49,793 bases of DNA. Source: CAG-390 sp045644325 (GTDB lineage: Bacteria; Bacillota; Clostridia; Oscillospirales; CAG-272). Positions 41,024-49,454 of this stretch are shown one piece after another (position 1 is the first letter of the stretch; every line of letters starts with the position of its first letter). The notes beneath the pieces are model-generated. The model saw nothing but the letters and a program-made list of their open reading frames with translations, did no database searches and was not told where the DNA came from. Location of the stretch: the NCBI GenBank assembly GCA_045644325.1, contig JAZRGT010000037.1, positions 1 through 49,793 on the forward strand, written 5' to 3'. Made by a program: the position numbers and the translations under genes.

Positions 41024-42718
41024 TTAGTCTTCGTGTTTTGCGGTATAGTGAACGTGGAGAAGCTCGTGAGCACGGTCCTTGATGATCTTCTTGTAAACAG
41101 AGTTTACAATGGGATTCTCCTGAGAACGGCGAATGCTCTGCATTCTGTCGACCTCATAAAGTCCCTTACTTCTCGCTTCCTTCGCGTTGCTCGAATAGGG
41201 CTGACCGCCGCCGTTAATACAGCCGCCGGGACAAGCCATGATCTCGATGAAATCGAAATGCTCGCCTGCGGAGGCACGGAGGAGAACTCGCTCTGCATTT
41301 CCGAGACCGCTGACAACAGCAATGTGGAGCTGACGGTCACCGTAAGGAATGTAAAATTCCTTGATGCCCTCCATACCGCGCTGACCTGCGTTTGCTGCCT
41401 GAAGCAGAGATTCGCGCGTCTTGCTCTCGGATACACGGCGAAGAACCGCTTCGGTTACGCCGCCGGTCACACCGAAAATAACGCCCGCGCCCGAAATTGC
41501 GCCGAAGGGCATATCAACAGCCTCGGGCTCGAGCTCGTTGAATTCAAGACCCGACTCCTTGATCATAAGGATGAGCTCCTGAGTGGTGATAACTGCATCA
41601 ACGTCGGGCTGTCCATCCTTGGTAAATTCGGGACGCGAAGCCTCGAACTTCTTTGCAGTACAGGGCATTATTGCAACGTGGAACATCTTCTGCTCGTCTT
41701 CCTTATGCTGCTCCTTGATAAGCGAGCCCATCATCTGCATAGGAGAACGGCAGGTGGAAATGTTTTCGATAAATTCGGGATGCTTCTTCTCCGCATACTG
41801 AATCCAACCGGGACAGCAGGACGTAATGAGAGGAAGCTTGCCTCCGTTTTCAAGTCTTTCAATAAACTCCGCGGTCTCCTCCATAACGGTGATGTCAGCG
41901 GAGAGAGTGGTGTCGTAGACCTCGTCAAAGCCCATACGGCGAAGCGCGGCAACGATCTTGCCCATTACGTTCTCGCCGTCGCGGCACTTGAGCTCCTTAC
42001 CGATCGCAACGCGTACTGCGGGAGCGATCTGCACGCTTGTTCTTACGCCCGGATTATCAAGTGCTTCCCAAACGCAATCGTTATTATTCTTGACAACGAT
42101 CGCACCGGTGGGGCAAACTGCCGCACACTGACCGCAACCTACGCAGGGGGATTCTGCAAGAGGCTTGCCGAAGGCGGTGGAAATGACCATCTTCGAGCCG
42201 CGATGTGCAAAGTCGATCGCGCCGACGTTCTGGATCTCGTTACAAACTCTTACGCAGTCGCCGCAGAGGATGCACTTGCCCGCATCGCGTACGATGCAAA
42301 CGGACGAGGTATCGTCGTTCTTCGTGGACTTTGCGCGGTTGGGGAAACGAACGCCCTCAATATTGAAGCGCATTGCAAGCTCCTGGAGCTTACACTTCTG
42401 GTTGTTCTCGCAAACCGTGCAATCGCGGCAGTGGTTTGCAAGCAGAAGCTCGAGAATGTTCTTACGGTAACGGCGGAGACGCTCGGTGTTGGTCTTGATC
42501 TCCATTCCCGCGCGGGGAGGAGTCGAGCAAGCAGCCTCAATGCCGCCCCACTTGTTCTCGACCATACACATACGGCACGCACCGTAGATCGAGAGGTCGG
42601 AGTGATAGCAGAAGGTGGGCATCTTAACGCCGATCTTCTGGCAAAGCTCGAGAATATTTTTCTCGCCATTTATTTCAACGGGAATACCGTCGATCGTCAT
42701 ATACTGTTTTTCGCTCAT
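41024..42718 (-). CDS. hydA: Electron-bifurcating [FeFe] hydrogenase, catalytic subunit HydA (group A), 564 aa
   Basis: Domains in order: plant-type [2Fe-2S] domain (FCYHSDLSIYGACRMC), His-ligated [4Fe-4S] site (NHCRDCTVCENNQKC), two [4Fe-4S] ferredoxin motifs (CILCGDCVRVC, CVGCGQCAAVCP) and the H-cluster with TSCCPGW, MPCTAKKFE and MACPGGCINGGGQP. This is the group A3 layout. With HydB and HydC it makes H2 from reduced ferredoxin and NADH together. Its ATG lies 3 nt after the HydB stop. Short C-terminal extension as in other bifurcating HydA proteins. Confidence 0.97.
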   Translation of the reverse strand: MSEKQYMTIDGIPVEINGEKNILELCQKIGVKMPTFCYHSDLSIYGACRMCMVENKWGGIEAACSTPPRAGMEIKTNTERLRRYRKNILELLLANHCRDCTVCENNQKCKLQELAMRFNIEGVRFPNRAKSTKNDDTSSVCIVRDAGKCILCGDCVRVCNEIQNVGAIDFAHRGSKMVISTAFGKPLAESPCVGCGQCAAVCPTGAIVVKNNNDCVWEALDNPGVRTSVQIAPAVRVAIGKELKCRDGENVMGKIVAALRRMGFDEVYDTTLSADITVMEETAEFIERLENGGKLPLITSCCPGWIQYAEKKHPEFIENISTCRSPMQMMGSLIKEQHKEDEQKMFHVAIMPCTAKKFEASRPEFTKDGQPDVDAVITTQELILMIKESGLEFNELEPEAVDMPFGAISGAGVIFGVTGGVTEAVLRRVSESKTRESLLQAANAGQRGMEGIKEFYIPYGDRQLHIAVVSGLGNAERVLLRASAGEHFDFIEIMACPGGCINGGGQPYSSNAKEARSKGLYEVDRMQSIRRSQENPIVNSVYKKIIKDRAHELLHVHYTAKHED

Positions 42719-42721
42719 AGT

Positions 42722-43906
42722 TTAGCCCTCCTTAATTGCCTTGAACGGGCAAGCCGAGATACAGCTGCCGCAACGGATGCACTTCTCAAGATCGATCGAG
42801 AAGGGTTCCTTAACCTTACCGCTGATAGCGGAAACGGGACACTGTCTTGCGCACTTGGAGCAGCCCTTGCAAAGCTCGGGATCGATCCAGATCTTCTTAA
42901 GCTTCTGGCACGCGCCCGCGGGACAGCTCTTATCGTAGATATGCGCCTCGTATTCGTGGCGGAAGTTCTTGATAGTACTTACAACGGGATTGGGAGCGGA
43001 CTTTCCGAGACCGCAGAGAGCGGTTGCAGAAATAGTGTCCGCAAGCTCGAGAAGGAGCTCGATGTCGCCGTCGCGACCCTCGCCCGCAACGATTCTCTCG
43101 AGGATCTCAAGCATTCTCTTGGTACCCTCACGGCAAGGAACGCACTTACCGCAGGATTCGTTCTGCGTGAAGTTCATAAAGAAGCGTGCAACCTCGACCA
43201 TACAGGTGTTCGAGTCCATAACGACAAGACCGCCCGAGCCGATCATTGCTCCGACACGCTTGAGAGTGTCGAAGTCGAGAGGAAGATCGAGATGCTCCTT
43301 TGTAAGGCAAGCGCCCGAAGGTCCGCCGATCTGAACAGCCTTGAACTCGCCGTCGCCTCTCATACCGCCGCCGATGTCAAAAATGATCTCGCGGAGGGTG
43401 GTTCCCATAGGAACCTCGATAAGACCGGTATTGGAAATGTTACCGGTGAGCGCGAACGCCTTGGTGCCCGAGTTCTTGGGAACTCCGATACCGAGGAACC
43501 AATCAGCACCCTTATTGATAATGTCAGCTACGTTAGCGTAGGTCTCGACGTTATTAAGTACGGTGGGCTTATCGAAAAGTCCGTTTTCAACAGTTCTGGG
43601 GGGCTTAACACGGGGGAATCCGCGCTTACCCTCAATGGATGCGGTCAGAGCAGAGCCCTCGCCGCAAACGAATGCGCCCGCACCGCGGTTGATGTGCATA
43701 TGGAAGTTAAATCCTGTGCCGAGGATGTTGTCGCCGAGAAGACCGAGCTCTTCAGCCTGAGCGATAGCTCTGCGAAGTCTGTCAACTGCAAGGGGATACT
43801 CCGCACGAACGTAGATATATCCGTCGGATGCGCCGCAAGCAACGCCCGCGATCATCATACCCTCAAGCATTCTGTGGGGGTCGCCCTCCATGATACTTCT
43901 GTCCAT
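42722..43906 (-). CDS. hydB: HydB, C-terminal part after an in-frame TGA (NuoF-like)
   Basis: Reads MDRSIMEGDPHRMLEGMMIA onward: NuoF-like flavin/NAD domain, SLBB region, a C-terminal [4Fe-4S] site (ESCGKCVPCREG), and two extra ferredoxin clusters (CKGCSKCARQC, CIRCGSCISACP). The reading frame stays open back to 44011 (GGFPAGKKWEQ... NGDEGDPGAF), so the annotated ATG is only the first Met after a TGA at 44012-44014. No ribosome site lies before it. This subunit binds FMN and NAD(H) and is thought to be the bifurcation site of HydABC. All motifs after the stop are intact. Confidence 0.9.
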   Translation of the reverse strand: MDRSIMEGDPHRMLEGMMIAGVACGASDGYIYVRAEYPLAVDRLRRAIAQAEELGLLGDNILGTGFNFHMHINRGAGAFVCGEGSALTASIEGKRGFPRVKPPRTVENGLFDKPTVLNNVETYANVADIINKGADWFLGIGVPKNSGTKAFALTGNISNTGLIEVPMGTTLREIIFDIGGGMRGDGEFKAVQIGGPSGACLTKEHLDLPLDFDTLKRVGAMIGSGGLVVMDSNTCMVEVARFFMNFTQNESCGKCVPCREGTKRMLEILERIVAGEGRDGDIELLLELADTISATALCGLGKSAPNPVVSTIKNFRHEYEAHIYDKSCPAGACQKLKKIWIDPELCKGCSKCARQCPVSAISGKVKEPFSIDLEKCIRCGSCISACPFKAIKEG

Positions 43907-44011
43907 AAACGCGCCGGGGTCGCCCTCGTCACCGTTACAAACAACGTATCTCTGTGTTTCCTTCTGTCTTGCAACCTGCTCCCACTTCTTTCCTGCGGGG
44001 AATCCGCCTCC

Positions 44012-44596
44012 TCAGCGTCCGCGGAGCTCGGACTTCGAGATCTCGGCAATGATCTCAGCGCCGGTCATCTCAAAGAGTGCCTTTTCAAATGCGGAATAGC
44101 CGCCGATAGCAATATATTCGCGGATAGAATCCGAGTCGATCTTACCGCAATGCTCAAGAACCACACGGGTCTGCTGACGGTAGAAGGGAATCTCGGACTG
44201 CTCGCGGTAGATCTCGCCGTTCTTCTTATATACAAGGCGGTCAACGCACTCGCCGCCGATGATTGTCTTTTCTACGATCTCTTCGCAATCTTCAAGCTTT
44301 ACCTTGGTGTAAAGCCAGCCCTGGGGCTCGATGCGAACGAGAGGGCCCATTTCGCAGAAGCCGTGGCATCCGCTCTTCTTGAGTCCGACCTCCTCGCCGT
44401 GGGGATCGACCATAAGCTCGACCGCAACGGGAAGGCCCTTTGCCTGCATAAGCTCGTTGAGCTTTGCGTGAATATGAAGCGAACCGCCCGCAACACAGCC
44501 TGTTCCTGCGCAAACGATGATCTTCTTGGTCTGCGCGGCATAAGCCTTTACCGAATCCTCGCGGTAAGCAATAAATTCCTGTCTGTTCTTAAGCAT
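44012..44596 (-). CDS. hydB: HydB, N-terminal part ending at an in-frame TGA
   Basis: N-terminal part of HydB: thioredoxin-like [2Fe-2S] domain (VCAGTGCVAGGS, SGCHGFCEMGP) and the start of the NuoF domain (EYIAIGGYSAFEKALFEMTG). It stops at a TGA within ELRGR-stop-GGFPAGKKW, where homologs read LRGRGGGGFP. The stop replaces a conserved Gly (GGA to TGA is one base change). The start overlaps hydC by 8 bp, ATG 44596. Without readthrough the product lacks the FMN- and NAD-binding core. Full gene span is 42722-44596, about 624 codons. Confidence 0.9.
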   Translation of the reverse strand: MLKNRQEFIAYREDSVKAYAAQTKKIIVCAGTGCVAGGSLHIHAKLNELMQAKGLPVAVELMVDPHGEEVGLKKSGCHGFCEMGPLVRIEPQGWLYTKVKLEDCEEIVEKTIIGGECVDRLVYKKNGEIYREQSEIPFYRQQTRVVLEHCGKIDSDSIREYIAIGGYSAFEKALFEMTGAEIIAEISKSELRGR

Positions 44597-45074
44597 TAGC
44601 GATCTCCTCCTTGAGCTGATTCAAGAGAGCCGAAGCCTTATCGGGGGTCATTTCGGGGTAAACGACGTCGTTTACGGTAAGTACGGGAGCAAGTCCGCAC
44701 GCGCCGAGGCAAGAAACCGTCTCAACGGTGAAATTGCGGTCATCGGTAGTCTTCTTCGACTCACTCAGACCGAGATCCGAGCGGATGCGCTCAAGGATCG
44801 GGATAGATCTTCTTACGTGGCAAGCGGTGCCGTCGCAGATCTTGATAACGTATTTGCCCTTGGGCTCAAGGGAGAAGTTCTCATAGAAGGTTGCGATGCT
44901 GTAAATGCTTACCTCGCTCATTCCCAGCTTCTTTGCAAGATAGGGGAAAACCTCCTCGGGAAGGTATCTGTAATGCTCCTGGATATCCTGGAGAATGGCA
45001 ATTATAGCCTGCTGACTGCATTTGTAGGAGGAGAGTATCTCATCCACAACGCAGAAATCGAAGGAATTATTCAT
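44589..45074 (-). CDS. hydC: HydC, NuoE-like [2Fe-2S] subunit of bifurcating hydrogenase, 161 aa
   Basis: NuoE/thioredoxin-like fold with the four cluster Cys in CDGTACHV and CLGACG. Preceding helical region (QEHYRYLPEEVFPYLAKKLG) is typical of NuoE. It passes electrons between HydB and HydA. AAGGAG at 5-nt spacing supports ATG 45074. First gene of hydCBA, overlapping hydB by 8 bp. No clear consensus promoter is seen in the 130 bp upstream; a small hairpin (gcgcg/cgcgc near 45092-45108) lies there. Confidence 0.95.
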   Translation of the reverse strand: MNNSFDFCVVDEILSSYKCSQQAIIAILQDIQEHYRYLPEEVFPYLAKKLGMSEVSIYSIATFYENFSLEPKGKYVIKICDGTACHVRRSIPILERIRSDLGLSESKKTTDDRNFTVETVSCLGACGLAPVLTVNDVVYPEMTPDKASALLNQLKEEIANA

Positions 45075-45160
45075 TTTTTCTCCTTATAGGCGCGTAGTTA
45101 TCGCGCAAAATTTATTTGTGGTAAAAATAATCGCGTGCGAATTGCTTTTACTCAATAGCA

Positions 45161-45194
45161 TTCTTCCGTGACCGAAAATACAGTCACGGAAGAA
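45161..45194 (-). terminator. Hairpin terminator after nfnB
   Basis: Perfect 12-bp stem ttcttccgtgac (45161-45172) and gtcacggaagaa (45183-45194), just after the nfnB stop at 45206. The T-run that should follow on the minus strand is weak, so it may only partly stop transcription and let some pass into hydCBA. Confidence 0.7.
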
Positions 45195-45205
45195 GCCAGA
45201 TCCAA

Positions 45206-46621
45206 TTACTTGGAAAGGTACTCGTCGATAGCCTTAGCCGCGGTCTTACCTGCGCCCATAGCGGAGATAACGGTAGCAGCACCGGTTACAACGTCACCGC
45301 CTGCGTATACAGCGTTACGGGAGGAAAGTCCGTCCTCGTTAACGATGATACCGCCGTGTGCGTTAACCTCAAGACCCTCGGTGGTGGACTTGATAAGGGG
45401 GTTGGGAGAAGTACCGATGGAGATAACAACGGTGTCAACCTCGATCTCGAACTCGCTACCCTCGATAACAACGGGGCGACGGCGTCCCTTTGCGTCGGGC
45501 TCGCCAAGCTCCATCTTGACACACTTCATACCGGTTACGAAGCCGTTCTTGGGATCGCGGGGATCTTCGGGATTGTTGTAGCCGACGATCTCGGTGGGGT
45601 TGCAAAGGAGACGGAATTCGATTCCCTCTTCCTCAGCGTGCTCAACCTCTTCCTTACGAGCGGGAAGCTCGTCCATGGAACGACGGTAAACAATGTAAAC
45701 CTTCTCTGCACCAAGGCGGAGTGCGGTTCTTGCAGCGTCCATAGCAACGTTACCGCCACCAACGACAGCAACCTTACCGCCCTTCATAATGGGGGTAACG
45801 GGGTTGTCGAGGTAAGCCTTCATCAGATTGCTTCTGGTGAGGAACTCGTTTGCGGAGTAAACGCCCTTGTAGGACTCGCCGGGGATGTTCATAAAGTTGG
45901 GAAGACCTGCGCCCGAGCCGATAAATACAGCCTCATAGCCCATATCGAAGAGCTCGTCAACGGTAAGGGTCTTACCGATAACTACGTTTGTCTCGATCTT
46001 AACGCCGAGCTTCTCGAGAGTGTCAACTTCCTTAGCAACGATAGCCTTGGGAAGACGGAACTCGGGAATACCGTAAACAAGAACGCCGCCAGCGGTGTGG
46101 AGTGCCTCAAATACGGTTACCTCATAGCCCTTCTTTGCAAGGTCGCCTGCGCAGGTAAGGCCGGAGGGGCCGGAGCCTACAACAGCAACCTTATGGCCGT
46201 TGGACTCGGGACGAACGGGAGCCTCGGTAGCGAAGGTGTTGTGCCAGTCAGCAACGAATCTCTCAAGACGTCCGATACCTACGCTCTCGCCCTTGATGCC
46301 GCGAACGCACTTGGACTCACACTGAGTCTCCTGGGGGCATACACGACCGCAAACTGCGGGAAGCGAAGAGGACTTGGAAATGATCTGGTAAGCGCCCTCG
46401 AAGTCGCCTTCCTTGATCTTGGAAATAAATTCAGGAATATGAATCTTAACGGGACAGCCGTCAACGCAAGGCATATGCTTGCAGTTAAGGCAACGGTTAG
46501 CCTCGTCGATAGCGGTCTCCTCGGAATAGCCGAGAGCAACCTCGCTGAAGTTATGTGCTCTTACCAGAGGATCCTGGTTGGGCATAGGGTTACGGGTGAG
46601 CGACATATTTGCCTTTGCCAT
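45206..46621 (-). CDS. nfnB: NfnB / NADPH-dependent glutamate synthase small-subunit-like, 471 aa
   Basis: N-terminal domain binds two [4Fe-4S] clusters through CLNCKHMPCVDGCP and CGRVCPQETQCESKC. Two nucleotide domains follow: VAVVGSGPSGLTCAGDLAKK (FAD) and VAVVGGGNVAMDAARTALRL (NAD(P)). Closing motif AGGDVVTGAATVI binds FAD. This is the GltD/NfnB family; next to an NfnA-like gene it is best read as the large subunit of NADH-dependent ferredoxin:NADP+ oxidoreductase. Start has AAGGAGGT at 8 nt, 1 nt after the nfnA stop. Confidence 0.93.
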   Translation of the reverse strand: MAKANMSLTRNPMPNQDPLVRAHNFSEVALGYSEETAIDEANRCLNCKHMPCVDGCPVKIHIPEFISKIKEGDFEGAYQIISKSSSLPAVCGRVCPQETQCESKCVRGIKGESVGIGRLERFVADWHNTFATEAPVRPESNGHKVAVVGSGPSGLTCAGDLAKKGYEVTVFEALHTAGGVLVYGIPEFRLPKAIVAKEVDTLEKLGVKIETNVVIGKTLTVDELFDMGYEAVFIGSGAGLPNFMNIPGESYKGVYSANEFLTRSNLMKAYLDNPVTPIMKGGKVAVVGGGNVAMDAARTALRLGAEKVYIVYRRSMDELPARKEEVEHAEEEGIEFRLLCNPTEIVGYNNPEDPRDPKNGFVTGMKCVKMELGEPDAKGRRRPVVIEGSEFEIEVDTVVISIGTSPNPLIKSTTEGLEVNAHGGIIVNEDGLSSRNAVYAGGDVVTGAATVISAMGAGKTAAKAIDEYLSK

Positions 46622-46622
46622 T

Positions 46623-47477
46623 TTACTGTACCTCCTTTTTGAAGAGATTGCAGGTCTCTTCGTGAGCGTGGCGCTCGAAATCGAAATACATTCTTCCGCG
46701 GGACATAGCCTCGTCGAAATCTACTTCGTAGCCGTTGAAGTCGGGACCGTCAACACAAGCGAACTTGGTGACCTTCTTACCGTCAACGTTGAGGGTAAGA
46801 CGGCAGCCGCCGCACATACCTGTACCGTCGATCATAATGGGGTTCATAGAAACGGTTACGGGAGTGCCGAAGGGCTTTGCGGTGAGGGTTACGAACTTCA
46901 TCATGATCAGAGGACCGATGGTGATGATCATATCGAACTTCTCGCCTGCCTCAAGCATTTCCTTAAGCGGAACGGTAACGTTACCGTGCTCGCCGTAGGA
47001 GCCGTCGTCGGTCATGATGCGGAGAGTGCTCGAGCAAGCTCTGAACTCGTCCTCAAGGATAAGGAGATCCTTGTTTCTGAAGCCGATGATGGAGGTTACC
47101 TCAACTCCTCTTGCGTGAAGAGCCTCAGCGATGGGCATTGCGATAGCGCAACCAACGCCGCCGCCAACGATGCAGACCTTCTTGAGTCCGTCGAGGTGGG
47201 TAGCTACGCCGAGAGGACCTACGAAGTCCTGAATGTAGTCGCCCTCTTCCTTGTGGCTGAGCTTCTCGGTAGTGCCGCCAACGATCTGGAAGATGATCTT
47301 AACGGTGCCTGCAGCCTTGTCGGTGCCTGCAACGGTAAGGGGAATGCGCTCGCCCTGCTCATCAACGCGAAGGATGATGAACTGACCGGGCTTTGCCTTG
47401 TTAGCAACAAGGGGAGCTTCGATCTGGAGCTGAACGACGGTGGGGTTCAAAATCTTTTTTTCAACGATTCTGTACAT
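46623..47477 (-). CDS. nfnA: NfnA / sulfide- or dihydroorotate-dehydrogenase-like FAD/NAD-binding subunit, 284 aa
   Basis: PyrK-like fold: FAD domain with PGQFIILRV and RIPLTVAG, NAD domain with VCIVGGGVGCAIAMP, and a C-terminal [2Fe-2S] motif with GTGMCGGCRLTL and FACVDGPDFNG. With NfnB it links NADH and reduced ferredoxin to NADP+ reduction by bifurcation. In some genomes close relatives are named SudB. It has a consensus promoter at 47552-47580 and is the first gene of nfnAB. Codon use is biased like that of abundant proteins. Confidence 0.92.
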   Translation of the reverse strand: MYRIVEKKILNPTVVQLQIEAPLVANKAKPGQFIILRVDEQGERIPLTVAGTDKAAGTVKIIFQIVGGTTEKLSHKEEGDYIQDFVGPLGVATHLDGLKKVCIVGGGVGCAIAMPIAEALHARGVEVTSIIGFRNKDLLILEDEFRACSSTLRIMTDDGSYGEHGNVTVPLKEMLEAGEKFDMIITIGPLIMMKFVTLTAKPFGTPVTVSMNPIMIDGTGMCGGCRLTLNVDGKKVTKFACVDGPDFNGYEVDFDEAMSRGRMYFDFERHAHEETCNLFKKEVQ

Positions 47478-47551
47478 TTTATCTCTCCGTTCAATAAAAA
47501 ATTCTGTGGTTTAGGGGCAAAAAACGAGTTTTCTACCTATTAAATCATAAT

Positions 47552-47580
47552 ATTATAACATATATAACGCCCCTTGTCAA
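47552..47580 (-). promoter_or_regulatory. Consensus promoter of nfnAB
   Basis: Minus strand TTGACA (complement of 47575-47580), 17-bp spacer, TATAAT (complement of 47552-47557), leaving a leader of about 70 nt. Confidence 0.88.
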
Positions 47581-47634
47581 GCCGAATTGGCAAATAGGAG
47601 GAAAATTGACAGAAAGTTTACGTTTGTCAATACA

Positions 47635-47671
47635 AAAACAAAGCCAACGGCGTTGCCGTTGGCTTTGTTTT
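47635..47671 (-). terminator. Intrinsic terminator of the PETQA surface protein gene
   Basis: Perfect 17-bp stem aaaacaaagccaacggc (47635-47651) and gccgttggctttgtttt (47655-47671) with T-run on the minus strand. Confidence 0.92.
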
Positions 47672-47699
47672 ATGTAGTCTTAATCTTTAAGATCAAAAA

Positions 47700-48755
47700 T
47701 TAGTCTCTCTTCTTCTTGATAACGAGAGCTGCTACGGGGATAATAGCAAGGATGGTGCCGAAGCCTACCATTGCGCCGCATCCGCCCTCGGACTTGGGAG
47801 CCTGGGTTTCGGGAGCCTGGGTTGCAGGAGCCTGGGTCTCGGGAGCCTGAGTTTCGGGAGCCTGGGTTTCGGGAGCCTGGGTTTCGGGAGCCTGAGTCTC
47901 GGGCTCGGGAGCTGCGGTGGTCTCGGGCTCGGTGGTGAGCTCGGGATATACGTAGGAAGCAAGCTCAGCATCGGTCAGATACTTCTGAACGTATGCGCCG
48001 AAGTAGTTAAGACGGGGGCCGTTGCCGCTGGTGAATACGTGATCGCCGCTGGAGAAGAGGTGATAGAAATCAAGGGTGTGGGAACCTGCAGTCAGAGCGA
48101 TCTGAATGCCGTAGTAGTATACGGGCTGATAGTACTTGTTGTTAACACCGTTGGTGGTGTAGAGACGGCCTGCCTCAAGATCAGCCTTGTTGTAGTTGTA
48201 GCTATACTCACGGAATACGCCTTCGGTATCGGAGATATTAACCTGCATAATATCACCGTCGTCGATCTGGAATGCAAATCCACGGTCCTTGTCGTTAAGG
48301 TCAACGTTCTCTTCCTTGATCTGACCGCAGCCGAGGAATACGATCTCGTATGTGCCGGTCTCGGGTACTGTGAAGGAGTAGGACATAAGACCATGATCGT
48401 AGGGATCTGCAACAGAGTTTGCCCAAACGCCGTCATACATAAAGAAGCCGTCGCCGAGGTTGAAATAGTCATCGAAGTAAGAGGTCATGCCCTTCTCTGC
48501 CCAGTCGGTGATGGTGATGGTACGCATACCGGATCCGGGAGCGGTAGCTGCTTCATACTCAACTGCGGGAATGAACACAGCGTCAGCTCTTACGATGGGG
48601 AGCTTCTTTTCGTACATTTCGTACAGGGTGGTCCACTTGATGTTATTAGTAATGTCGATAGGCTGTGCGTTAGCGTAATTAGCTGCAGATGCACAGATAG
48701 CCATCATATTCATCATAAGAACGATGGCAACAAGGATTGCTGTAAGCTTTTTCAT
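47700..48755 (-). CDS. Secreted surface protein with PETQA repeats and C-terminal anchor-like tail, 351 aa
   Basis: Signal peptide (MKKLTAILVAIVLMMNMMAI, cleavage near ASA) is followed by a ~230-residue beta-rich domain resembling a carbohydrate-binding jelly roll (TGTYEIVFLGCG, AGSHTLDFYHL). Then come about seven PETQA/PATQA repeats, GGCGA, a hydrophobic helix and KKKRD. The end parallels that of the phosphoesterase at 10498. GGAGG is 5 nt before ATG 48755; an earlier frame start at 48815 overlaps the promoter. Function unknown; probably displayed on the cell surface. Confidence 0.85.
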   Translation of the reverse strand: MKKLTAILVAIVLMMNMMAICASAANYANAQPIDITNNIKWTTLYEMYEKKLPIVRADAVFIPAVEYEAATAPGSGMRTITITDWAEKGMTSYFDDYFNLGDGFFMYDGVWANSVADPYDHGLMSYSFTVPETGTYEIVFLGCGQIKEENVDLNDKDRGFAFQIDDGDIMQVNISDTEGVFREYSYNYNKADLEAGRLYTTNGVNNKYYQPVYYYGIQIALTAGSHTLDFYHLFSSGDHVFTSGNGPRLNYFGAYVQKYLTDAELASYVYPELTTEPETTAAPEPETQAPETQAPETQAPETQAPETQAPATQAPETQAPKSEGGCGAMVGFGTILAIIPVAALVIKKKRD

Positions 48756-48786
48756 AATAGCCTCCAAAAATTTTATTGATACAATA

Positions 48787-48815
48787 ATAATACACCATTT
48801 TGTCACATTTGTCAA
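48787..48815 (-). promoter_or_regulatory. Promoter of the PETQA surface protein
   Basis: Minus strand TTGACA (complement of 48810-48815), 17-bp spacer, TATTAT (complement of 48787-48792), 31 bp before the start codon. Confidence 0.82.
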
Positions 48816-48857
48816 GAGGTTTTTTAATTTTTATTAAAATAAATATAACATTTTCAC

Positions 48858-48893
48858 AAAAAACGACTCACCGCGTACGGTGAGTCGTTTTTT
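48858..48893 (-). terminator. Intrinsic terminator of the fumarase operon
   Basis: Perfect stem aaaaaacgactcaccg (48858-48873) and cggtgagtcgtttttt (48878-48893) directly after the fumarase beta stop. Confidence 0.93.
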
Positions 48894-48897
48894 GCAA

Positions 48898-49452
48898 TTA
48901 CTTGCTTTCGAGATAAGCCTTGCGGCCGGACTCGTAGAGGTTGTTGCCTTCGCTGTCGATGATAACAACGAGGGGCATATCCTCGATATAAAGCTTGCGG
49001 AGAGCCTCTGCGCCGAGGTCCTCGTAAGCGATGAGCTCACAGCTCTTGATGCACTTTGCAAGAAGTGCGCCTGCGCCGCCGATAGCACCGAAGTAAACGC
49101 CGGAATACTTCTTCATAGCTTCAACAACTTCGGGGAGACGTGCGCCCTTACCGATCATGCCTCTTGCGCCAACGCTCATCATTGTGGGAGCATAAGCGTC
49201 CATACGTCCGCTGGTGGTGGGTCCTGCAGAGCCGATAACCTGACCGGGCTTAGCGGGAGTGGGACCAACGTAGTAGATGGTTGCATCGGTGGGATCGAAG
49301 GGAAGCTTCTCGCCTGCTGCGAGAGTTTCGCACATTCTCTTGTGACCTGCGTCACGGGAGGTGTAGATTACACCGGTAACGAGAAGCTCGTCACCTGCTT
49401 TGAGGGTCTTTGCAAGTTCCTCGGTAAGGGGAAGTGTGATCTTTCTTGCCAT
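48898..49452 (-). CDS. Class I fumarate hydratase, beta subunit (Fe-S hydro-lyase), 184 aa
   Basis: Beta subunit of the two-subunit fumarase/tartrate dehydratase family: VIYTSRDAGHKRM, YYVGPTPAKPGQVIGSAGPT, TSGRMD and IGKG are family motifs. It forms the substrate pocket with the [4Fe-4S] alpha subunit and interconverts fumarate and malate; L-tartrate dehydratase is the alternative. GGAGG lies 10 nt before the ATG, and the alpha stop is 2 nt upstream, so the two are one operon. Terminator follows. Confidence 0.93.
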   Translation of the reverse strand: MARKITLPLTEELAKTLKAGDELLVTGVIYTSRDAGHKRMCETLAAGEKLPFDPTDATIYYVGPTPAKPGQVIGSAGPTTSGRMDAYAPTMMSVGARGMIGKGARLPEVVEAMKKYSGVYFGAIGGAGALLAKCIKSCELIAYEDLGAEALRKLYIEDMPLVVIIDSEGNNLYESGRKAYLESK

Positions 49453-49454
49453 GA

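Noticed and set aside
44012..44014. TGA in hydB read as selenocysteine
   Set aside because: The position is Gly in homologs, not Cys, and the bases after the TGA form only a tiny stem (gcgg/ccgc), not a bacterial SECIS.
44012..44014. Genome-wide recoding of TGA to glycine
   Set aside because: Several genes end cleanly with TGA (for example RNase J with TGA-TAA, the aminotransferase with an ATGA overlap, the sirtuin and U32 genes), so TGA is a normal stop here.
40601..44599. Plus-strand open frame of 1332 codons antisense to the hydrogenase genes
   Set aside because: It mirrors the biased codon use of group B hydrogenase, hydA and hydB on the other strand, has no ribosome site or family motif, and the minus-strand proteins are unmistakable.
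45092..45140. Rex-type redox operator upstream of hydC
   Set aside because: The AT-rich palindrome-like bases do not match the TTGTTAA-N4-6-TTAACAA pattern well enough.
45356..46642. Plus-strand open frame of 428 codons across nfnB
   Set aside because: Shadow of nfnB, whose cofactor motifs are all present.
47800..47910. DNA tandem repeat as a CRISPR or mobile repeat
   Set aside because: The repeats are 15 bp, in frame, and encode the PETQA linker of a surface protein.
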